Below are positions 15,540-21,714 of a DNA stretch of 40,476 nt, piece by piece. A program made the translations under genes and the position numbers. Origin of the DNA: Bacteroidia bacterium (GTDB taxonomy: Bacteria; Bacteroidota; Bacteroidia; Bacteroidales; Prolixibacteraceae); contig JANYKW010000129.1 in the NCBI GenBank assembly GCA_025358025.1, forward strand, positions 1 through 40,476. Reading direction: 5' to 3'. Numbering within the stretch: the stretch's first letter is position 1; the number at the start of each line of letters is the position of its first letter. Under the pieces are notes generated by a model that had not been told where the DNA came from, did no database searches, and saw only the letters and a list, made by a program, of their open reading frames with translations.

Positions 15540-15555
15540 GCACAGAATTTACACA
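15540..15555 (+). repeat. Arm-type repeat, right copy
   Basis: Exact second copy of GCACAGAATTTACACA, in the same orientation as the copy at 15301, 64 bases beyond the core. It lies 21 bases ahead of promoter box 5, so integrase binding could also affect that promoter. Confidence 0.7.
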
Positions 15556-15575
15556 TTTTCTGAGGTGCAAATAAT

Positions 15576-15611
15576 TGTCCTTTTGTCTTTTTAGACAACC
15601 TCGTAAGTTTG
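15576..15611 (+). promoter_or_regulatory. Phage-type promoter 5 (TGTCCTTT ... TAAGTTTG)
   Basis: The box at 15576-15583 and a perfect TAnnTTTG (15604-15611) start 28 bases apart. The distance to an ATG at 15627 (23 bases from the -7 start) matches the other copies and favours that start over an ATG at 15618. Confidence 0.75.
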
Positions 15612-15626
15612 AAAAAAATGAACGCC

Positions 15627-15806
15627 ATGAAAGATGAAATTTTAAAAATGTCCCGAGATCAATTAATTGACTTTCTTATTGAAAACTGGACCGACTTTGT
15701 AAAAAATCTAAAGCCAGGAAAGGAAAGAGATTTTTGGAAGAGCGAAAAATACCATCCCACAGAAATGCTCAGAGGTGTGGCAATTAGTTTAATAGAAGAG
15801 GCCTAA
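15627..15806 (+). CDS. Small hypothetical protein beside attP
   Basis: This 59-residue acidic/basic helical protein ('MSRDQLIDFLIENW' ... 'MLRGVAISLIEEA') has no membrane segment or recognisable family. The start at 15627 is chosen from promoter spacing; TTG at 15609 and ATG at 15618 are in frame upstream. It lies between the attachment site and the lysogeny switch, a place often used for excisionase or small regulators. Its size would suit an excisionase, but no winged-helix or other DNA-binding signature can be seen. Its stop overlaps the end of the convergent gene by four bases. Confidence 0.5.
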   Translation: MKDEILKMSRDQLIDFLIENWTDFVKNLKPGKERDFWKSEKYHPTEMLRGVAISLIEEA

Positions 15807-16168
15807 ATCACCATTTGGGTCAATTCGATGGACTGGTTAATTATTTCCATTAACTGATCCGAAGAGTAAGCCTTATCAATTCCTTGCTTTAATATTTTCA
15901 GCGCTTCCAAATTATTTGGCGGAATCTTTTTCATTGCCAAATATTTATCCATTGCCTTGTGCATATAATATTTGATATTCTCAAGCTGCTTCTCAAATGT
16001 ACCATGCCACTTTACAAAGGAAGTATCACCATTCTCAACTAGAATTAGATTCTGAATCATCGATCCATGCATTCCTGGCTTAGAATTATCGCTCGTTCTG
16101 AAGGCCCTGTGCATGAAAATTTCATAATTTGATCCTTTCTTGTAACTTTCAATACTGCTTCTGTCCAT
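15803..16168 (-). CDS. Hypothetical protein downstream of the repressor
   Basis: This 121-residue protein on the minus strand follows the repressor gene with a 116-base gap and probably belongs to the same lysogenic transcript. It is soluble, with a central segment 'MHGSMIQNLILVENGDTSFVKWHG' and a helical C-terminal half. I do not recognise the family. Genes placed after a repressor are often expressed in the lysogen and may act in immunity or exclusion of other phages; here that is only a positional inference. Confidence 0.5.
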   Translation of the reverse strand: MDRSSIESYKKGSNYEIFMHRAFRTSDNSKPGMHGSMIQNLILVENGDTSFVKWHGTFEKQLENIKYYMHKAMDKYLAMKKIPPNNLEALKILKQGIDKAYSSDQLMEIINQSIELTQMVI

Positions 16169-16284
16169 CTGGTTTAGTTTTTAGGTCCTAATTTCTTTTT
16201 CTCACACTTCATTAGGTCAATCTATAAAAATTATTATCTCGGTTAAGGATATCATAATGGTTGCAACATTTCGGTAAACAATTA

Positions 16285-16749
16285 CTAACCTGCTTTGGAT
16301 TTGCCATTTAGGTGGGGACGGGGTATCTGAGGATTTTCAGCGTATATACGATCTATTGTTCTTCTCAGTTCCTCTTTTTCTTCATAAATTTTTTCATTCT
16401 TTTTATGTAATTCCAAAAGTTCATCGCTTTTCCCTTGAAGTTTTTCAGCCAACTCAAGACATTTTTTGCATTCTAAATAATTTCTGTCTTCGGTTATCAG
16501 GACTTTTCCTTGAATGGCATACTTAAGAATGGGCTCCGTTCCAAATAATAACCAATCCTTATTTACTTCGGTGAATACTTGACACACTATGTCAGCGAAA
16601 CGTTCAGTTAATGTTTCTATCCCTGTCGCATATCTTGAAACAACATTAGGGTTAGCATCAAGTAATTCAGAGAATTCTTTCTGATTACGAATTCTCTTTT
16701 TAGATTTTAAAATGGCAATAAGCTCGCCAAGTCTTTTGTTATCAGTCAT
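16285..16749 (-). CDS. XRE-type prophage repressor candidate
   Basis: This 154-residue protein has an N-terminal helix-turn-helix of the XRE/CI type (residues about 5-60; 'NQKEFSELLDANPNVVSRYATG' spans the recognition helices). A linker and a predicted coiled coil follow (about 95-140, 'KSDELLELHKKNEKIYEEKEEL'), which would dimerise it. There is no S24 peptidase domain, so release from lysogeny would not use RecA-stimulated self-cleavage. The gene is divergent from a Cro-like gene, with a 16-bp perfect palindrome starting nine bases from its start codon. It most likely holds early transcription off in the lysogen. Confidence 0.75.
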   Translation of the reverse strand: MTDNKRLGELIAILKSKKRIRNQKEFSELLDANPNVVSRYATGIETLTERFADIVCQVFTEVNKDWLLFGTEPILKYAIQGKVLITEDRNYLECKKCLELAEKLQGKSDELLELHKKNEKIYEEKEELRRTIDRIYAENPQIPRPHLNGKSKAG

Positions 16750-16757
16750 TTATTAAA

Positions 16758-16773
16758 CATGTTATATAACATG
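16758..16773. promoter_or_regulatory. Palindromic operator in the lysogeny switch
   Basis: CATGTTATATAACATG is a perfect 16-bp palindrome in the divergent repressor/Cro-like intergenic region, nine bases from the repressor start. A second, looser inverted repeat (GTATAT at 16784, ATATAC at 16795) lies nearby. Symmetric sites here are where a dimeric repressor would bind to control both directions. Confidence 0.7.
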
Positions 16774-16895
16774 AAATAAAAATGTATATAAATCATATAC
16801 ATATATATAAAATATATACTTTTAACACAACAGAAATAAAACAAATATACAACAGATACACAACATTTAATAAAATAATTCCATACACTGAAATA

Positions 16896-17108
16896 ATGAC
16901 AAAAAAAGATCTTAACAAGTTAAAAAAGAGTCTTCCCAAAGGATATAGAGATTTAATCGCTGAAAAATTCGACTGTTCTACCGGCTACGTAGATATGGTT
17001 TTAGCTGGTACTCGCAAAAATATTGAAGTATTGACGGCTGCTGTCAGTCTGGCTCAGTCACATAAGACCGAAATGGAGGCATTAACCAATAAAATCAAAT
17101 CACTATGA
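16896..17108 (+). CDS. Small Cro-like DNA-binding protein
   Basis: The start at 16896 begins a 70-residue protein; the upstream in-frame ATG at 16782 would place the operator region inside the gene and encode an AT-driven Ile/Tyr/Asn leader. Residues about 15-50 ('YRDLIAEKFDCSTGYVDMVLAGTRKN') form a helix-turn-helix with the 'S.GYV..VL.G.R' pattern of phage Cro-like and Bacteroidota transcription regulators. It is divergent from the repressor and first in the early operon, so it probably acts as an early antirepressor or Cro. Its stop overlaps the next start by four bases. Confidence 0.65.
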   Translation: MTKKDLNKLKKSLPKGYRDLIAEKFDCSTGYVDMVLAGTRKNIEVLTAAVSLAQSHKTEMEALTNKIKSL

Positions 17109-17635
17109 ACTTCCCTGCTGGAATCGAAGAAGGTTTTGAAATTTACCGTCACAAAGGACATCTAAGGGTTCTGGATAACGGTAAGCGATCTGATTACAAG
17201 GATCTTCCGGAAGAGAAGCGTGCGATTTTCCGGGCCGAGATGAAGGAGGGTGTCAGGGTACTTGAATCCCTGCGCAATATGGGATATACAGACGTTGAAG
17301 AAATGGAGATTATTTTCGTGGGTTGCCGGTACGGCGCCCTTAATAGTACGCCTGATCTCAGCGGATCTATAACCTCTCCGGATGCTCCGAGCTGTGATGT
17401 TCTTAAAAGCTGTCCGGGATTTGGTTATGTATGCAGGATCCCAGACCGCCTGACAAGGCAGGAGTATCAGATAGCAGTTTTCATTGGCAAGGGGAAACTC
17501 GACAAAGAGATTTGTGACATCATGGGGATCTCGCTTCCAACCTGCCGGACCTACTTTGGCAGGATCCACGAAAAACTACACCTGAACAACAGAGTTGAGA
17601 TTGCTCTTTGGGCGCAAAACCTGGGAATAGTTTAA
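17105..17635 (+). CDS. LuxR-type transcription regulator
   Basis: This 176-residue protein ends with a LuxR/GerE helix-turn-helix (residues about 115-173): 'LTRQEYQIAVFIGKGKLDKE' then 'CDIMGISLPTCRTYFGRIHEKL' matches the LTxRE..v..lia.G.s.keIA..l.is..TV..H...i..KL pattern. The N-terminal 110 residues show no known receiver or autoinducer domain; four cysteines (about 77, 99, 104, 110) could bind metal. It follows the Cro-like gene with overlap. A phage regulator in this place could switch on middle or late transcription, and is a candidate activator for the seven repeated promoters, though nothing in the sequence links them directly. Confidence 0.75.
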   Translation: MNFPAGIEEGFEIYRHKGHLRVLDNGKRSDYKDLPEEKRAIFRAEMKEGVRVLESLRNMGYTDVEEMEIIFVGCRYGALNSTPDLSGSITSPDAPSCDVLKSCPGFGYVCRIPDRLTRQEYQIAVFIGKGKLDKEICDIMGISLPTCRTYFGRIHEKLHLNNRVEIALWAQNLGIV

Positions 17636-17654
17636 AATCAATGCCACAATTACC

Positions 17655-18023
17655 ATGTCAAATTTAATCTTTCCAGTCGTGATACAGGACCTTCCGGAGA
17701 TGAAGCGCATGATCCGCTCAATCGCCCGTGAGGTAGCTCAGGAAGTTACCAAAGAACTTCCCTCTGAAAAACAAAAACCATTCATGACAAAACAAGATGC
17801 CTACCGGGAAGTAGGTAGCCGGGACTTGGTGGATAAGGCCATCAAGAACGGAACATTGAGAGTCCGGGTCAAAGAAGGCCGTCCTGGTATTCTGCGCAGA
17901 GAGTTTGAAGCCTGGAAAGACCGTTTTCAAGGCGATACCAATGCAAAATCAAAATCATCACGTTCTTTCCATAATAGCCCCTGTGGTGGGGCAAACGGCC
18001 GGAGCAAGGAACTTCCGCAGTAA
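17655..18023 (+). CDS. Excisionase/AlpA-like small DNA-binding protein
   Basis: This 122-residue protein has a helical N-terminus ('MKRMIRSIAREVAQEVTKEL') and then a winged-helix-type segment at about residues 43-88: 'MTKQDAYREVGSRDLVDKAIKNGTL' followed by 'GRPGILRREFEAWK'. This is the layout of excisionase/MerR-like domains ('..A...lG.s...v...i..G.l......gr..i.r..le.w'). The last 30 residues are low in complexity, and their codons overlap a tRNA-like sequence starting at 17996. It may be the excisionase, a replication initiator helper or a regulator. The domain shape is fairly clear; the function is not. Confidence 0.55.
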   Translation: MSNLIFPVVIQDLPEMKRMIRSIAREVAQEVTKELPSEKQKPFMTKQDAYREVGSRDLVDKAIKNGTLRVRVKEGRPGILRREFEAWKDRFQGDTNAKSKSSRSFHNSPCGGANGRSKELPQ

Positions 18024-18072
18024 CGGGCATAAGTTCAGGTTGCAGTTGGGTTCGATCCCCTGCTGGCCGCCA
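17996..18072 (+). ncRNA. tRNA-like structure overlapping a gene end
   Basis: A seven-pair acceptor-like stem (CGGCCGG at 17996-18002 with CTGGCCG at 18063-18069, one G-T) encloses a T-loop-like TTCGATC closed by GGG/CCC, and CCA follows at 18070-18072. The length is that of a tRNA. Against a true tRNA: there is no normal D arm or anticodon arm. Instead GAACTT (18009-18014) pairs with AAGTTC (18031-18036). It may be a degenerate tRNA, a tRNA mimic, or chance. Confidence 0.3.
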
Positions 18073-18107
18073 ATTTAACAAGCTTCCATGCTAAAACAAA
18101 AAAAACT

Positions 18108-18716
18108 ATGAACTACACTATCGAACCAGACGGAACCATTATTCTGAAGAAAAACCCCCGTGAAGCCGAGCTTCTTTACCGGGCCGTTCAATCCAAGACC
18201 TTACAACTTCGTAAGGATCCTGCTTCAAAAGATACTTGTGATCAGCTGCTCGGCATCTCGGTTATGCTCAAGGATGCAATTGTTGATAGCAACCGTGCCA
18301 AAATGAAGCATACTAGGGAGAATCTGAAGAAGAGTGTTGAAGCCAGGGTAAATGGTATAACTCAAGTAAAAAAGGCCGGATTCTTGCATCGTATGATCAA
18401 TTTCTTTGATAACCCATTTAACACGCACGAATATGAATGGGCACATACCAGGTCAGGTGCAAAGTTTACCATCGATGGCATGATTTTCTCCAAGGAGTTG
18501 TACCCTTCAGAGGTCTATGGAACGGTTGAGACCGAAGACGGAGAGGTTCAGGTAACCTGGAACGATCGTGGACGCTGTTATAGTAAAAACATCAAAGACG
18601 TGCATTGCTATGATCTGATCCGTCAGGACCAAAAGGAACGTGACTCAAACATGCTGGTTGGCTTCGCCTTTCTATTCCTTCTCCTTTCCCTGGTTTTTAT
18701 CATACTCTTCAATTAA
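18108..18716 (+). CDS. Hypothetical C-tail-anchored membrane protein
   Basis: This 202-residue protein has a soluble body and one hydrophobic helix at the very end (about residues 181-201, 'MLVGFAFLFLLLSLVFIILF'), which makes it a tail-anchored membrane protein. Residues 110-160 contain a 'HTRSGAKFTIDGMIFSKELYP' segment with beta-strand character. The family is not recognised. It lies among early genes, where membrane proteins can serve exclusion or host takeover. Confidence 0.6.
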   Translation: MNYTIEPDGTIILKKNPREAELLYRAVQSKTLQLRKDPASKDTCDQLLGISVMLKDAIVDSNRAKMKHTRENLKKSVEARVNGITQVKKAGFLHRMINFFDNPFNTHEYEWAHTRSGAKFTIDGMIFSKELYPSEVYGTVETEDGEVQVTWNDRGRCYSKNIKDVHCYDLIRQDQKERDSNMLVGFAFLFLLLSLVFIILFN

Positions 18717-18725
18717 ATCCTACTT

Positions 18726-19034
18726 ATGAACATCGCAGTAATCGGAGATTATCAATCCCCGCAGTACAAGAACCAGCTCCAAAGACTGGAGATGGCCCTT
18801 CCGGAGGAACATATCCTTGATCTTTCTTCTCACCGGACAGGATCCTGGAAAAAGATGTGCGATGCCCGTTTTGAGGATATATTTCGCTCTCATAAGGTCA
18901 TCATAGGCAATGGATGGCGTACCAATATTGATGCCCGTAGAGACATTACATATGCCCAGAGTCTCAAGAAGGAATGTCTTATTGAAATTGAAGGCGTTTA
19001 CAGACCGTTCCCAGAATATGCCCGCGAAATATGA
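18726..19034 (+). CDS. Hypothetical early protein, Rossmann-like start
   Basis: This 102-residue protein opens with 'MNIAVIGDYQSPQYKN', a beta-strand/loop typical of small Rossmann-like folds such as the nucleoside 2-deoxyribosyltransferase/DUF4406 group. Its middle 'VIIGNGWRTNIDARRDITYAQSL' resembles the part of that group where an acidic and an Arg residue bind the substrate. The match is only by pattern, so I leave the function open. It has no membrane segment and is part of the long + strand early operon. Confidence 0.5.
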   Translation: MNIAVIGDYQSPQYKNQLQRLEMALPEEHILDLSSHRTGSWKKMCDARFEDIFRSHKVIIGNGWRTNIDARRDITYAQSLKKECLIEIEGVYRPFPEYAREI

Positions 19035-19041
19035 AATCTGA

Positions 19042-19239
19042 ATGGAGCGCCAAATTGGGAGCTTTTTCCCCATAGAAGGCAAGATAATAGAGGTCGTTTA
19101 TGATGAATTCAACCGGTGTTGCAACTGCATATTTGATCCCGAAACATGCGACGAAATTCAGAATTTGAGAGGGACTTGTATCAACCGGTTATATCCGGTA
19201 ATATTTCAGGAAGCCAGACATAAAGAGAAAGAAAAATGA
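19042..19239 (+). CDS. Small cysteine-containing protein
   Basis: This 65-residue protein has 'RCCNCIFDPETCDEI' and 'GTCINRLYPVIFQE' around residues 25-57, giving five cysteines and a possible zinc site. Short proteins of this pattern (Gly, aromatic, Cys-x-x-Cys, Gly-x-Cys, Val-Ile-Phe at the end) are frequent in Bacteroidota mobile elements and phages without a known role. It starts seven bases after the preceding stop, and the next gene overlaps its stop by four bases, so it is firmly inside the early operon. Confidence 0.6.
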   Translation: MERQIGSFFPIEGKIIEVVYDEFNRCCNCIFDPETCDEIQNLRGTCINRLYPVIFQEARHKEKEK

Positions 19240-20021
19240 CAAAATCAAGGAACATCCAGAGAGAAAAAAAGATTTGGTCAAAATCGGATGACCGTTTTCT
19301 TAAGAAACATTATCACTATGGGGCTAAATTATGTGCTTGTATCCTGAACATACCAATTTATACCGTTTATGCAAGGGCTCATAAACTCCAAATATCCGGA
19401 GTAAAATTCGAAAAATATACAGATGAGCAAATTAAGTATATCAAAGAGAACTATAGTACAATGTCCCATACTGAAATTGGCGCCATTATCGGCCGCTCGA
19501 AATGGTCGGTAAAAGCATATGCCAATAGTTGCGGTTTAAAACGGACCCCGGAAGAATCTTTGAATATCCAGGAGAGATGCCGGTGCAAAACAAACTTTGT
19601 GAAAGGGCACCTGCCCAAAAATACAAAATCAGATTTTGAAATAACCATCAGGACATCCCATTGTGGATCCTTCTACAAATGGATCCGGCTATCTGTTGCC
19701 AATTGGACCATGCTACACGTTTATAATTGGGAAAATGCCAATGGTCCGGTACCTGAAGGGAAAATACTCCGCAGTATATCCGGAGATACCCTGGACTGCT
19801 CTCCTGAAAATTGGAAGCTGGTTGACCGGGCTGAACATTTAACCCTGAACAGTGGAAGATCTACGCTGGAGGACAAATATATCGCTAATATCCTGACAAT
19901 AAGAAGTAAGGAAATGAAACCAGTCTATTTGCAAATGCCAGAATTGCTTGATTTAAAAAGAAACGAGTTAAAATTAAGGAGGACCATCAATGAGCTTGCT
20001 GAAACTTCAAAAACTAATTGA
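19236..20021 (+). CDS. HNH-like protein with SANT-type N-terminal domain
   Basis: This 261-residue protein has an N-terminal pair of Myb/SANT-like helical repeats (residues 12-110, 'WSKSDDRFLKKHY' and 'YTDEQIKYIKENYSTMSHTEI'). A homing-type HNH region follows at about residues 160-207 ('LHVYNWENANGPVPEGKIL', 'SPENWKLVDRAEH'). The first His and the Asn are present, but the central His, normally just before the 'GD' turn, is replaced by Arg-Ser-Ile. The enzyme may therefore be impaired or have become a DNA-binding protein. HNH genes with this build usually behave as selfish endonucleases in phage genomes. It overlaps the next gene by 32 bases. Confidence 0.7.
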   Translation: MTKSRNIQREKKIWSKSDDRFLKKHYHYGAKLCACILNIPIYTVYARAHKLQISGVKFEKYTDEQIKYIKENYSTMSHTEIGAIIGRSKWSVKAYANSCGLKRTPEESLNIQERCRCKTNFVKGHLPKNTKSDFEITIRTSHCGSFYKWIRLSVANWTMLHVYNWENANGPVPEGKILRSISGDTLDCSPENWKLVDRAEHLTLNSGRSTLEDKYIANILTIRSKEMKPVYLQMPELLDLKRNELKLRRTINELAETSKTN

Positions 20022-20433
20022 GAGTGGAGAAACGCTGATTTACCGGGGTAAAGTAGCGGTAATGAAATCGTTTGAAAACAAACATGGTAGCTTTGAAATA
20101 CTTGTCGATATAGACAAAAAGCCTACTATTTTCACAAAACAGACAGAGGAGAATATCGGCCTTTGGCTTGCAAATTTCACCACGCCTGAAGCCATTCAGG
20201 AACCCGATGAGACAGTAATTGTTTCTTCACCGGCAAAGCGGGTAAACTCATTGCCCAATATTTATACGGAAAACAGAACTCAGATGCAGACATTGTCTCA
20301 GATGCTTCTTGAGGACATTAATAAGGTTCGTGCAGATCCGGGCTATGTTGCCCAGGCAAAGCAAGTCTGCAACTCCGTAAATGCCATAGTCAACATTACA
20401 AAGCTTCAAATTCAAATGATCGACAGAGAATAG
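19990..20433 (+). CDS. Hypothetical phage early protein
   Basis: This 147-residue protein has a beta-rich N-terminal half ('YRGKVAVMKSFENKHGSFEILVD') and a helical C-terminal half, 'QMLLEDINKVRADPGYVAQAKQVCNSVNAIVNITKLQ'. I associate that C-terminal pattern (variable head, then a conserved 'A..V...vn.ii.l.k' helix) with an unnamed phage family in Bacteroidota. It has no membrane or export signal. Its start overlaps the HNH-like gene. Confidence 0.55.
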   Translation: MSLLKLQKLIESGETLIYRGKVAVMKSFENKHGSFEILVDIDKKPTIFTKQTEENIGLWLANFTTPEAIQEPDETVIVSSPAKRVNSLPNIYTENRTQMQTLSQMLLEDINKVRADPGYVAQAKQVCNSVNAIVNITKLQIQMIDRE

Positions 20434-20439
20434 GTAATC

Positions 20440-20637
20440 ATGGACAGATCCTCCCGATTAAAAGTGATAGCAGCTGGTTTTATCATTCTTCGAAAGGATG
20501 ATCTTCCAACCTTCCGGATAAAATGTCAGCGGCCAGGATCACATAACTGGGAGACATGGCAGAACTTCCCATCGCAGGAATTGAGAGATAAAAGGTTTCG
20601 CGAACTACTAAAAGAATCAACCTTCATTGAAGACTAA
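20440..20637 (+). CDS. Small basic hypothetical protein
   Basis: This 65-residue protein has no recognised family. It begins six bases after the previous stop and is basic at both ends ('MDRSSRLKVIAAGFIILRK', 'ELRDKRFRELLKE'). The gap of 25 bases to the next gene contains no terminator, so transcription should continue into the variable-repeat genes. Confidence 0.5.
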   Translation: MDRSSRLKVIAAGFIILRKDDLPTFRIKCQRPGSHNWETWQNFPSQELRDKRFRELLKESTFIED

Positions 20638-20662
20638 ATAAAACAGTTAAAATCAAAACAAC

Positions 20663-21121
20663 ATGAAAATCGAAACAGCAAAGAGAGTTTACAGTCAGGC
20701 GCCATCCTGGTACCAGGAAGTTCTGGAAGACGAATTTGGCAAAGAGAAGTTGGTGAAAAGAGATTTTACCGACATCAAAACACTTGAAGATGCGAGAATA
20801 GCTACTGGTCATTCAGCAGCTTACGTTAAAATGCTCGATCCCGAATCCCAGGATGAATGGGCCTACAGGATGCTAAAAATGGTTGTAAAGGCCATCAATG
20901 GGGATTGGACTCCGGATTGGAGCAACACTGATCAGCCAAAGTACTACCCTTATTTTGCGGTTCTTCCCTCCGGTTCCGGTTTTTCGGGCTCGGTCACGGA
21001 TGACTTCTACGAGGATACGCTCGTCGGTTCCCGCCTTTGTTTTGAGAATCAAGCCAAGGTTAACCATGCAATCAAACATTTCGAAGATCTATACACCCAA
21101 TTTTTATTAATAACAAAGTAG
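20663..21121 (+). CDS. DGR target protein 1 (variable protein A)
   Basis: This 152-residue protein has a conserved N-terminal domain ('TLEDARIATGHSAAYVKML', 'WAYRMLKMVVKAINGDWTPDW') and an 82-bp variable repeat covering residues about 99-126. It ends with a conserved 'LCFENQAKVNHAIKHFEDLYTQFLL' tail. It is paralogous to the next gene. Within the repeat it differs from the downstream template only where the template has adenine. No signal peptide or membrane segment is seen, and no enzyme motif. I recall similar proteins with a variable stretch between 'GSGF' and 'VGSRLCF' in other Bacteroidota phages, without a known role. The variable part probably binds a ligand; the target is unknown. Function is not assigned. 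Confidence 0.8.
   Translation: MKIETAKRVYSQAPSWYQEVLEDEFGKEKLVKRDFTDIKTLEDARIATGHSAAYVKMLDPESQDEWAYRMLKMVVKAINGDWTPDWSNTDQPKYYPYFAVLPSGSGFSGSVTDDFYEDTLVGSRLCFENQAKVNHAIKHFEDLYTQFLLITK
20959..21040 (+). repeat. Variable repeat VR1 (DGR)
   Basis: 82 bases aligned without gaps to the template at 21564-21645. They differ at 17 positions, every one an adenine in the template, while all 58 non-adenine positions are identical. Confidence 0.9.
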
Positions 21122-21125
21122 AACC

Positions 21126-21533
21126 ATGAAAAAAGAGAAAGCACCGGTTCCGACTGAACCAAAATTTGATTTTCGTTCGATTAAAACTTTTGAGGATGCT
21201 TGTCACAAGATCCGCGTTACTCCTGCTATTCCAAGTCTATTAAACGGATGCCAGGAGCTGATAAAGGCTACCGTCGCAGCTTATAAGCTAATGGTCATTT
21301 TTCAGGCTATTAACGATGGCTGGATGCCTGACTGGAAAAACACTAATCAGGCTAAATGTTTCCCCTGGTTCCAGGTTCTTCCCTCCGGATCCGGTTTTTC
21401 GGGCTCGTACGCGGTTAACTTCTGCGAGGATACGGACGTCGGTTCCCGCCTTTGTACTGACACTTTAGATAAATGCCGGTACATAGCCGAACAATTTGAA
21501 GCAGAGTACAAAGAGTTTTTTTTGATCAGCTAA
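21126..21533 (+). CDS. DGR target protein 2 (variable protein B)
   Basis: This 135-residue paralogue of the preceding protein starts four bases after its stop. It shares 'IKTFEDA', 'INDGWMPDWKNTNQAK' and the C-terminal 'EQFEAEYKEFFLI' tail. Its variable repeat spans residues about 83-110. Compared with its paralogue, six residues in the repeat differ (Tyr for Val, Ala for Thr, Val for Asp, Asn for Asp, Cys for Tyr, Asp for Leu). The framework residues Gly, Phe, Asp, Arg and Cys are shared although the template encodes Ser, Asn or His there. That pattern fits selection on a diversified scaffold. It has no export signal, so it should act in the cytoplasm unless it is packaged in the virion. Confidence 0.8.
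   Translation: MKKEKAPVPTEPKFDFRSIKTFEDACHKIRVTPAIPSLLNGCQELIKATVAAYKLMVIFQAINDGWMPDWKNTNQAKCFPWFQVLPSGSGFSGSYAVNFCEDTDVGSRLCTDTLDKCRYIAEQFEAEYKEFFLIS
21374..21455 (+). repeat. Variable repeat VR2 (DGR)
   Basis: 82 bases aligned without gaps to the template. They differ at 18 positions, 17 of them template adenines; the remaining one is a T-to-A change at alignment position 16, silent in a Gly codon. Confidence 0.9.
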
Positions 21534-21563
21534 AAACAAAAAGGTTGTATGCTGCACAGCTGA

Positions 21564-21645
21564 AGTTCTTCCCTCCAGTTCCGGTTTTTCGAACTCGAAC
21601 ACGAATAACAACTACGAGAATACGAACGTCAGTTCCCACCTAAGT
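21564..21645 (+). repeat. DGR template repeat (TR)
   Basis: 82 bases with 24 adenines, outside any credible gene. In the frame of the variable proteins it would read mostly Asn and Ser, with AAC and AAT codons at the varied sites, then stop at TAA. That codon choice is the hallmark of templates for adenine-directed mutagenesis. Its flanks share no coding homology with the two target genes, so it is not simply a third paralogue. Confidence 0.88.
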
Positions 21646-21714
21646 TAATCACCACAGCGTAGACCCTGCCACCATGGCAAAAAATTACGAACACAAGTAA
21701 ACGGGCGTTGGTAG

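Noticed and set aside
16782-16895. Upstream extension of the Cro-like gene
   Set aside because: It would translate the AT-rich switch region into an Ile/Tyr/Asn string and place promoter DNA inside the gene.
21564-21645. Template repeat as a third variable gene
   Set aside because: Its flanks show no homology to the two target genes and the frame stops at once after the repeat.
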